12,602 bases of DNA, taken from positions 1 through 12,602 of the forward strand of contig URQL01000032.1 of NCBI GenBank assembly GCA_900550005.1, written 5' to 3'. This DNA is from an uncultured Erysipelotrichaceae bacterium (GTDB lineage Bacteria; Bacillota_I; Bacilli_A; Erysipelotrichales; Coprobacillaceae). The translations under genes were made by a program, and so were the position numbers. Positions 7,739 to 12,602 of the stretch are shown piece after piece (within the stretch, counting starts at the first letter, position 1; every line of letters starts with the position of its first letter). The notes beneath the pieces were generated by a model that made no database searches, was not told where the DNA came from, and saw nothing but the letters and a program-made list of their open reading frames with translations.

Positions 7739-8486
7739 TGATTTCTACTCCTACAGGACAATGATCACTACCAAATACATCCGTATAAATTTTTGCATCA
7801 ACAAGTTTTTCATTTAAAGATGCACTCGTTAAAAAGTAATCAATACGCCATCCAGCATTCTTTTCTCTTGCTTTAAACATATAAGACCACCAAGAATAAA
7901 TACCTTCTTGATCTGGATAAAAATATCTAAAAGTATCGGTTAATCCAATATCTAATAGTTCTCCAAATTTAGCTCTTTCTTCATCACTAAACCCTGCATT
8001 TTTGCGATTGGTTTTAGGATTCTTTAAATCAATTTCTTTGAAAGCCACATTCAAGTCTCCGCAAACAACAACAGGTTTATCTTTTTGTAATGTTTGAATA
8101 TACGCTCTAAAAGCATCTTCCCACACCATTCGATAATCTAAACGAGCTAATTCTTTTTTTGAATTCGGTGTATAAACCGTTATAAAATAAAAATTTTCAT
8201 ACTCTAAAGTAATCATTCTGCCTTCTTGATCATGTTCTTCTTGACCCATACCATAAGTTACTTTTAATGGTTCTTTTTTGGTATAAATTGCTACACCAGA
8301 ATACCCTTTTTTAACAGCACTATTATAATAACTTGTATATCCATTAAATTGTAAATCAATTTGTTCAGGTTGTAATTTTGTTTCTTGAATAGCAAAAATA
8401 TCTGCATCAATTTCCTTAAAAAAATCACTAAACCCTTTTTGTACGCAAGCTCTAAGTCCATTTACATTCCATGATACAAATTTCAT
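7728..8486 (-). CDS. xth: Exodeoxyribonuclease III (AP endonuclease)
   Basis: A 252-residue protein, the same length as B. subtilis ExoA, with every motif of the ExoIII/AP-endonuclease family: WNVNGLRA (6-13), IQETK with metal-binding Glu35, VYTPNS (104-109), GDLNVA with Asp144 and Asn146, the WWSYMF...GWRIDYF DNA-binding segment (199-218) and SDHCPV with Asp241-His242. It cuts DNA 5' of abasic sites and removes 3' blocks in base-excision repair. The start ATG has an AGAGG ribosome site about eight bases upstream. It is the first gene of a five-gene operon running xth, two APH-like kinases, a YfcE-like phosphodiesterase and an M55 peptidase. Some species call this gene exoA. Confidence 0.95.
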   Translation of the reverse strand: MKFVSWNVNGLRACVQKGFSDFFKEIDADIFAIQETKLQPEQIDLQFNGYTSYYNSAVKKGYSGVAIYTKKEPLKVTYGMGQEEHDQEGRMITLEYENFYFITVYTPNSKKELARLDYRMVWEDAFRAYIQTLQKDKPVVVCGDLNVAFKEIDLKNPKTNRKNAGFSDEERAKFGELLDIGLTDTFRYFYPDQEGIYSWWSYMFKAREKNAGWRIDYFLTSASLNEKLVDAKIYTDVFGSDHCPVGVEINVE

Positions 8487-8525
8487 ATTATCGCCTCTTT
8501 TCTATCTTTTATTATTTCACATTTA

Positions 8526-8531
8526 ATTATA
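8526..8531 (-). promoter_or_regulatory. Possible -10 element for the xth operon
   Basis: The minus strand reads TATAAT about 40 bases before the xth start. A TTGCAT lies upstream, but only 13 bases away, so the -35 is not convincing. Confidence 0.35.
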
Positions 8532-8620
8532 AATTGAAACAGATATGCAAAAAAGGATTTTTTTAAATTTTATTCTCTAAGTTATTCATTACCAAGTTTA
8601 TTTAAAATAATAGCTTTCAT

Positions 8621-8646
8621 AAAAAAGACAGCAACATTGCTGTCTT
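8621..8646 (-). terminator. Terminator after the P-loop kinase gene
   Basis: Arms AAGACAGCA (8625-8633) and TGCTGTCTT (8638-8646) surround a four-base loop and are followed on minus by a run of six T. It separates the transporter-kinase operon from the xth operon. Confidence 0.88.
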
Positions 8647-8660
8647 ATAAATCATTTGTT

Positions 8661-9137
8661 TTACTGTTTTAAATTTTTAATAACTTTATCAATTGCTTGT
8701 TTTAAAGATACGTTTTGATCAAAAAGAATTTCCTGAGCAATATTTAATTGATCCTGTTCTCTAAACCAAGATTTCATTGTTTTGTCATCAAATTCTTCTT
8801 TTTCATTACGTGTTTGATGTCTTTTGAGTGTTTCTTCAAAACTAAGATCATAGTAATAACAATCACAATCAAAATGATTAAATAAGTAATCAAATAATTT
8901 TTGATATTTATCTTTTCTAAATATCCCTTCTAAAATAATAGGTTGTTCTTGTTTTTTCATCACTTCTAACATAGCAATAATTAGTTCTTGTATGACTAAA
9001 TCATCATGAGTATTTAAAATATCTCTTCTAATCACATCTTGATGAATTAAACAACTACCAGGTATTTCTTTATGTAATAAATTAGCGAGTGAGGTTTTAC
9101 CACTTCCTGAATTACCTCGAATTAAAATAATTTTCAT
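8661..9137 (-). CDS. Small P-loop kinase (AAA_33/zeta-toxin-like fold)
   Basis: A 158-residue nucleotide-binding protein. It opens with a textbook Walker A (GNSGSGKT, residues 8-15), followed by IHQDVIRRDIL (31-41, Asp34 as likely substrate or base residue) and IILEGIF (67-73, Glu70 in the Walker B position). The arginine-rich lid (KRHQTRNEKEEFDD, 105-118) is typical of small-molecule kinases. The QDVIRR/LEGIF pattern matches uncharacterised Firmicute kinases related to gluconate/nucleoside kinases and zeta toxins. Its ATG overlaps the stop codon of the upstream MFS transporter by four bases, with AAGGA six bases before it, so the two are co-translated. This suggests the kinase acts on the transported compound or is otherwise tied to it. 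No antitoxin-like partner is present, which argues against a zeta-toxin role. Substrate unknown. Confidence 0.8.
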   Translation of the reverse strand: MKIILIRGNSGSGKTSLANLLHKEIPGSCLIHQDVIRRDILNTHDDLVIQELIIAMLEVMKKQEQPIILEGIFRKDKYQKLFDYLFNHFDCDCYYYDLSFEETLKRHQTRNEKEEFDDKTMKSWFREQDQLNIAQEILFDQNVSLKQAIDKVIKNLKQ

Positions 9138-10429
9138 GCTTGTTCCTTTGTTTCATGATCTTTAACAAAGAACAACAAAATCGCTCCAACAACCATCATA
9201 GGAATTAATCCTAGAATACCATACTCTGCTTTCTTAGTAATGCTTACCATTAAAGATACCATAAGTGGTCCTAAAATAGCTGAGAATTTAGAAAAGACAG
9301 AGAAGAATCCAAAGTATTCATTAGCATTTTCTTTTTCAGGAATAAGTAAAGCAAAATAAGAACGCGAAACAGCTTGAATTCCACCTTGGAATAATCCAAC
9401 TAAAATACCTACTAACCAAATATAGTTAACATTATGTACAATTTGTGATCCACTTAAAATAATAATGAAATAACCAATTATTCCTGCATAAATCATCTTC
9501 TTTTCACCATATTTATCTGTTAACTTACCAAAATAAATAGCACTTGGAAAAGCGATAAATTGGATTGCAATAACAACAAATAAACTCATAACATCACTAA
9601 CACCCATATCACTTGCTAGAGAAACAGCCATTGTGATGACTGTATTTACACAATCGATATAAAAGAAATAAGATAAACAAAATAAGAAAATATTCTTACT
9701 TTTTTGAATATTCTTAAAAGTTTGAAATAAACGCGTAAAAGACTCTTTTATTGGATGGTCAGATTGTTCATGGTATTGTTTTTGTTTTACATTTTTAATC
9801 ATTGGAAGGGAATAAGCATACCACCATATTAAAGCTAAAGTCATACAAATAAAGATCGCCATTCGATAAGTTAAAGTAAATGATCCCATAACTAAATTTC
9901 CTTGTTCATCCCCAAATAATGTAACAAGCGCAAAAGGGATAATAAATAAAATAAATGGTAAAGCTGAACCAATATATCCCCAAGCATAACCAGCAGATGA
10001 AACTTTATTGACTCTTTCATCAGTCGTAACATCTACAATAAAAGCATCATAAAATACAATCGATCCATTATAACCAATCATAGCAAAAATAAATAAAATA
10101 ACAGCTACTTTGTAATCAATAAAAGGTAGTGCTAATAAAAAGCCTGCAATTAATCCTAAATATAAAAATCCTTTAAAAAACTTCATTTTCTTTCCTTTAT
10201 AGTCAGCCATTGTCCCTAAAATAGGTGACAATAAAGCAAGAGCAATTCCATAAATCGTATTAGCATAACCGACATAGACACTCGAATCCCCTGGGGTAAT
10301 ATAAGCCATTAATAAAGGAAATAAAACTGTCATAGTCATTAATGTTTGTTCACTATTTCCTACATCATAAAGAATCCAACTAGTCTCTTCTTTAGTAAAA
10401 CCTAATCTTGTCAGTATTTTTGTAAACAT
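9134..10429 (-). CDS. UMF1-type MFS transporter (Atg22-like)
   Basis: A 431-residue protein with about 12 hydrophobic helices. The N-terminal WILYDVGNSE (18-27) and the later FYDAFIVDVT...ERVNKVSSAGYAWGYIGS segment are the signature of the UMF1 / vacuole-effluxer (Atg22-like) group of the major facilitator superfamily. GKLTDKYGEKK is an MFS loop motif. A hydrophilic loop separates the two halves. In fungi Atg22 exports amino acids from the vacuole; bacterial substrates are largely unknown. The longest ORF starts at 10459, but the promoter (-10 at 10458-10463) lies over that ATG. The ATG at 10429 has GAGGA about six bases before it, so 10429 is the start. It overlaps the downstream kinase by four bases. 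Confidence 0.88.
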   Translation of the reverse strand: MFTKILTRLGFTKEETSWILYDVGNSEQTLMTMTVLFPLLMAYITPGDSSVYVGYANTIYGIALALLSPILGTMADYKGKKMKFFKGFLYLGLIAGFLLALPFIDYKVAVILFIFAMIGYNGSIVFYDAFIVDVTTDERVNKVSSAGYAWGYIGSALPFILFIIPFALVTLFGDEQGNLVMGSFTLTYRMAIFICMTLALIWWYAYSLPMIKNVKQKQYHEQSDHPIKESFTRLFQTFKNIQKSKNIFLFCLSYFFYIDCVNTVITMAVSLASDMGVSDVMSLFVVIAIQFIAFPSAIYFGKLTDKYGEKKMIYAGIIGYFIIILSGSQIVHNVNYIWLVGILVGLFQGGIQAVSRSYFALLIPEKENANEYFGFFSVFSKFSAILGPLMVSLMVSITKKAEYGILGLIPMMVVGAILLFFVKDHETKEQA

Positions 10430-10457
10430 ATTTTTTCCTCTTTTCTTCATTTGTTTC

Positions 10458-10486
10458 ATAGTAACATTAACTTTTTAAAAACACAA
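10458..10486 (-). promoter_or_regulatory. Extended -10 promoter for the transporter-kinase operon
   Basis: On minus, TTGTGT (10481-10486), a 17-base spacer ending in TGT, then TACTAT (10458-10463) form an extended -10 promoter. Transcription should begin near 10451, downstream of the ATG at 10459, which fixes the translation start at 10429. Confidence 0.68.
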
Positions 10487-10510
10487 GTTAATTTAAATTA
10501 ACGAAAGTTT

Positions 10511-10542
10511 AAAAAAGAATACAGAAATTATTCCGTATTCTT
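10511..10542 (-). terminator. Terminator whose loop contains the regulator's stop codon
   Basis: Arms AAGAATAC (10515-10522) and GTATTCTT (10535-10542) pair and are followed on minus by six T. The TAA of the TPR regulator (10528-10530) lies in the loop, so the last codons form part of the stem. Confidence 0.82.
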
Positions 10543-11748
10543 TGCATATCTTTGATACCATAACTTAGCTTGCCTTGAATCTCCTAGCTGTTCGTATCCT
10601 TCAGATAAGAGTTTAGCAATAAACCATGCATCTGTATCGTATTTTTCTCCTATTAACCTATGGTAAAACTTCTCCATTTGATCAAATAGTCTTTGTTTTT
10701 CTCGATATTTCATTGCTCTTAAAATAAATTTACAATAACGTTTTGAATAGCTATAATCCTCTTTTAAAGCAAGACATTTTTTAGCATAGAGTGTAGCACC
10801 AAAAGAATTATTTTGTTTATAATAGCAAATAGCTAGATAGAAATAGAATGAAGATTTAAAAGCTTCAATATTATAATAATTAAAATCCAAACAAATTTGA
10901 TAAGCTAAATCATACTCTCCTAATAACAAATAGCTCCAACAAACATTATTTCTTAAAGCAGAAATATTCCACTCATTCTTATTGTTTTTTAGATAATGAT
11001 CTAACACCTCCAAATATTCTTGGTTTGCTTGTAAGTATTCTTTTTTGTTTAATTTTATACTTCCTAAAACTTGCTTACAAAAATAGAGATTTTCTTGATA
11101 TCTATGACTACTAAAAAAATCAATTGCACAATTTAGTAATTCATAAGATAATTCAGCATTGATTTTTCTTGTACACAAACTTCCAAAAATATAGTACATT
11201 CCTTCTAAATTGGGATAAAGATGAATAAGGCGCTCAAGATCAACATTTATAAATAATAAGTAAGCTTCGTTATACTCTAACTGTTGAGATAAAGCATAAG
11301 CAAAAACCAGATAAAATAAATCGTAAGTCCCTCCATCTTCTTCATAAATACATTGCCCAATCTTTTTATAGTAATGTTCATCATAGTTTTTCCAATGTAG
11401 TAACAAATCAATCAACAAATAATCGATATAAAGATGAGAATGTTGAATTAAATCAAGAGGAATAGGACATTGATTAAAAAGATTTCGCGATGATTTTCTT
11501 GAAATCCAAAGTTCTAATAATTCCTTAACCTAGTTATAAAAAGCTTTTTCTTGTTTAGAATCAATAACGATAAAATTAATTTTATCTAAAAGTAATTCTT
11601 GATAATAAGGTGTAACGGTTAGCTTGGCTTGTTCTAACTGATGATAAGTGGTTCTGGAAAGCTGAAGTTTTTGTGAAATTACATCCAATGTTTGATTTAA
11701 ATTAAATAAACGATAAGCTTTTAGACTTTCATTAACTTTTATATTCAC
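10528..11748 (-). pseudogene. XRE-HTH plus TPR regulator (RRNPP type) broken by one amber codon
   Basis: One minus-strand frame runs unbroken from 11754 to 10528 except for a TAG at 11530-11532. Before it are about 72 residues with an XRE-type helix-turn-helix (LKAYRLFNLNQT, VISQKLQL, SRTTYHQLEQAK). After it, in the same frame, come about 333 residues of helical repeats rich in Tyr, Leu and Phe, with TPR-like units such as CWSYLLLGEYDLAYQI, YFYLAICYYKQNNSFGATLYAKKCL and LSEGYEQLGDSRQAKLWYQRYAK. HTH plus TPR at about 405 residues fits peptide-responsive regulators of the RRNPP group, nearer NprR (about 420) than Rgg (about 290). A separate TPR gene starting at TTG 11418 is unlikely: no ribosome site is present and upstream codons continue the protein. 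GTG at 11748 is preferred over ATG at 11754 because GGAGG lies nine bases before it, and it overlaps the peptide gene's TAG by one base (TAGTG). CAG or AAG to TAG is one change, so decay, readthrough and sequencing error are all possible. Confidence 0.78.
11530..11532 (-). other. In-frame amber codon separating HTH from TPR domain
   Basis: Codons on both sides (KAFYN, TAG, VKELLELW) stay in one frame with no other stop down to 10530. TAG also ends the neighbouring peptide gene and the APH-like gene at 6187, so it is a normal stop in this genome. Confidence 0.85.
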
Positions 11749-11915
11749 TACCATCCACCTCCATTTTCATGATATGGATCAATATCTTGATTGCATTGAT
11801 GGGTACATCCTGTTTTTGTTGTTGGATCGTAACCACAATTTTCATCATGAACATGGGTACATGTTGTTGTTAAACAACATACTAATATTGTTAAAATAAT
11901 TACCAATTTTTTCAT
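11748..11915 (-). CDS. Small exported Cys/His-rich peptide, candidate signalling precursor
   Basis: A 55-codon ORF below usual length cut-offs but well supported. AGGTGG lies about ten bases before the ATG, a TATAAT box lies further upstream, and the stop is fused to the regulator's start. The product begins with a positively charged, hydrophobic signal sequence (MKKLVIILTILVCCLTTTC). The mature part is rich in Cys and His (CTHVHDENCGYD, then GCTHQC) and ends DPYHENGGGW. The CTHxHDENCGY pattern resembles a repeat I recall from large cell-wall-anchored proteins of gut Firmicutes; here it stands almost alone. It may be a lipoprotein (Cys at 13, 14 or 19), though the lipobox is imperfect. Its position directly before an HTH-TPR regulator suggests a pheromone precursor, whose active part could be the hydrophobic signal segment (as with enterococcal sex pheromones) or the C-terminus (as with PapR). 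Coding status is fairly secure; function is inferred. Confidence 0.7.
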   Translation of the reverse strand: MKKLVIILTILVCCLTTTCTHVHDENCGYDPTTKTGCTHQCNQDIDPYHENGGGW

Positions 11916-11938
11916 ACTCTACTCACCACCTTTCTATT

Positions 11939-11967
11939 ATTATACATAATATTTCCTTTTAAAACTA
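11939..11967 (-). promoter_or_regulatory. Promoter of the peptide-regulator pair
   Basis: The minus strand has a perfect TATAAT at 11939-11944. At 17 bases the -35 would be TAGTTT (11962-11967), a poor match, suggesting the promoter needs an activator. TSS is expected near 11932, giving a leader of about 17 bases that includes the AGGTGG ribosome site. Confidence 0.55.
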
Positions 11968-11970
11968 GTT
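11963..11970. promoter_or_regulatory. Candidate operator palindrome at the -35 region
   Basis: AACTAGTT is a perfect eight-base palindrome covering the weak -35. Its position suits an activator or autoregulator binding there, such as the downstream HTH-TPR protein. Short palindromes are common in AT-rich DNA. Confidence 0.3.
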
Positions 11971-11989
11971 AATGGTGCTTTGTTTCCAT

Positions 11990-12022
11990 AAAAAAAGAAC
12001 GATAAGGGCTATTTTATCGTTC
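11990..12022 (-). terminator. Terminator after the type III glutamine synthetase gene
   Basis: Arms GAACGATAA (11997-12005) and TTATCGTTC (12014-12022) are followed on minus by seven T. It insulates the peptide-regulator pair from the gene upstream of it. Confidence 0.9.
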
Positions 12023-12045
12023 TCTTTAAATTTGAATTTGTATTG

Positions 12046-12602
12046 TTAAATACCAAATAATAAATCTACATAAGTAGGGATTGGCCAATAGCTGCTATCT
12101 ACTAATGTTTCAATCGTATCTACCGTTTCACGTAATACTTGCATTTGATTGAAGACATCATCACGCCATGATGCGGCAAGTTCACCAATTTCTTTATCAC
12201 TTGTTTGACAAGCAGTGATGTTTGCTTCTAATGTATCCATTTGTGCTTTCATTGTACTAATTAATGAAGACAATTCTTTTGCATCTTCTTTAATGAAATC
12301 TGCAGTGATACCTACTTTTGTAGTTGTTTTAATATTTTCTGCTAAACTTCCCAAATATTTAACAACAGCTGGATAGATTTGTGTTTTTGCCATTTTTAAA
12401 GCAGTTAAAGCTTCAACTTGGATTGTCTTAATATAATTATCTAATAAGATTTCGTATCTTGAAGCAAGTTCTACTTTTGTATAAACATCTAAGCTAGATA
12501 ACATATCAATATTTTTTTCTTCTTTTAAACAAGTTAAGGCATCAACGGTATTTTTATTATTTGGAAGTCCTCTTCTTGCAGCTTCTTCTTCCCATTCATG
12601 TG
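12046..12602 (-). CDS. glnN: Type III glutamine synthetase, C-terminal part (partial)
   Basis: The 3' end of a gene entering from the right edge. The frame stays open to 12602, so the internal ATG at 12504 is not the start. About 185 residues are visible. They begin HEWEEEAARRGLPNNKNTVDAL, continue with VELASRYEILLDNYIKTIQVEA and MAKTQIYPAVVKYLG, and end WPIPTYVDLLFGI. These blocks match the C-terminus of the large GSIII family (about 700 residues, found in Bacteroides, Clostridia and relatives), which makes glutamine from glutamate and ammonia. Catalytic residues are outside the window. The conserved C-terminal helices (LSSLISTMKAQMDTLEANI, MQVLRETVDTIETLV) support GSIII rather than GSI. It ends at its own terminator and is not part of the peptide-regulator unit. 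Some annotations name it glnA. Confidence 0.9.
   Translation of the reverse strand, partial: HEWEEEAARRGLPNNKNTVDALTCLKEEKNIDMLSSLDVYTKVELASRYEILLDNYIKTIQVEALTALKMAKTQIYPAVVKYLGSLAENIKTTTKVGITADFIKEDAKELSSLISTMKAQMDTLEANITACQTSDKEIGELAASWRDDVFNQMQVLRETVDTIETLVDSSYWPIPTYVDLLFGI

Noticed and set aside
8661..9137. Zeta-toxin of a toxin-antitoxin pair
   Set aside because: The Walker A and fold are compatible, but the partner is a membrane transporter and no small antitoxin gene is adjacent.
10528..11418. Stand-alone TPR protein starting at TTG 11418
   Set aside because: The same frame continues upstream to the amber codon and then into the HTH domain, and no ribosome site precedes the TTG.
12046..12504. 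Complete 152-residue protein starting at ATG 12504
   Set aside because: The frame is open to the window edge with matching glutamine synthetase III residues, so this is an internal Met.
1..12602. CRISPR arrays, tRNA or rRNA genes, riboswitches
   Set aside because: No regularly spaced direct repeats, cloverleaf or conserved rRNA segments, or recognisable riboswitch cores were seen on either strand by eye.

Overview
The window is AT-rich throughout, with Gram-positive signals: strong GGAGG-type ribosome binding sites, TTGNNN/TATAAT promoters and hairpin-plus-T-run terminators. The gene content suggests a low-GC Firmicute, probably a gut Erysipelotrichia/Coprobacillaceae-type anaerobe: YhgE/Pip protein, split ThrE exporter, M55 aminopeptidase, type III glutamine synthetase and an IS1595-like remnant. 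That placement is an inference from gene types; no 16S or phylogenetic marker is present.

Layout. (1) 1-520 (+) holds the decayed C-terminal part of an IS1595/ISXO2-type transposase, with two in-frame stops and one homopolymer frameshift. 521-660 is a short spacer with an orphan ribosome site and a 14-codon ORF. (2) 715-1937 (-) is a two-gene operon for a split ThrE-type exporter (YjjP then YjjB), with its own promoter and terminator. (3) Divergent from it, 2172-4724 (+) encodes an 850-residue YhgE/Pip membrane protein. Its promoter carries a TetR-type palindrome. (4) 8486-4808 (-) is a tight five-gene operon: exonuclease III, two tandem APH-like kinases, a YfcE-like phosphodiesterase and an M55 D-aminopeptidase. 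Genes overlap or sit 1-13 bases apart. (5) 10429-8661 (-) is a two-gene operon: a UMF1-type MFS transporter overlapping a small P-loop kinase by 4 bases. (6) 11915-10528 (-) is the most interesting part. A previously unlisted 55-residue exported Cys/His-rich peptide overlaps the start of an XRE-HTH plus TPR regulator of RRNPP type (Rgg/PlcR/NprR-like). The regulator is one continuous frame broken by a single TAG. (7) 12046-12602 (-) is the C-terminus of a type III glutamine synthetase, running off the window.

The peptide-regulator pair has the architecture of a peptide-pheromone quorum-sensing cassette: secreted peptide precursor, translationally coupled intracellular TPR receptor, and a promoter with a palindrome. 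The amber codon means the receptor is inactivated in this strain, is read through, or contains a sequencing error. The rest is housekeeping or transport. Several likely start sites differ from the longest ORF (YjjP, the MFS transporter, the regulator); promoter or Shine-Dalgarno positions support the corrections.
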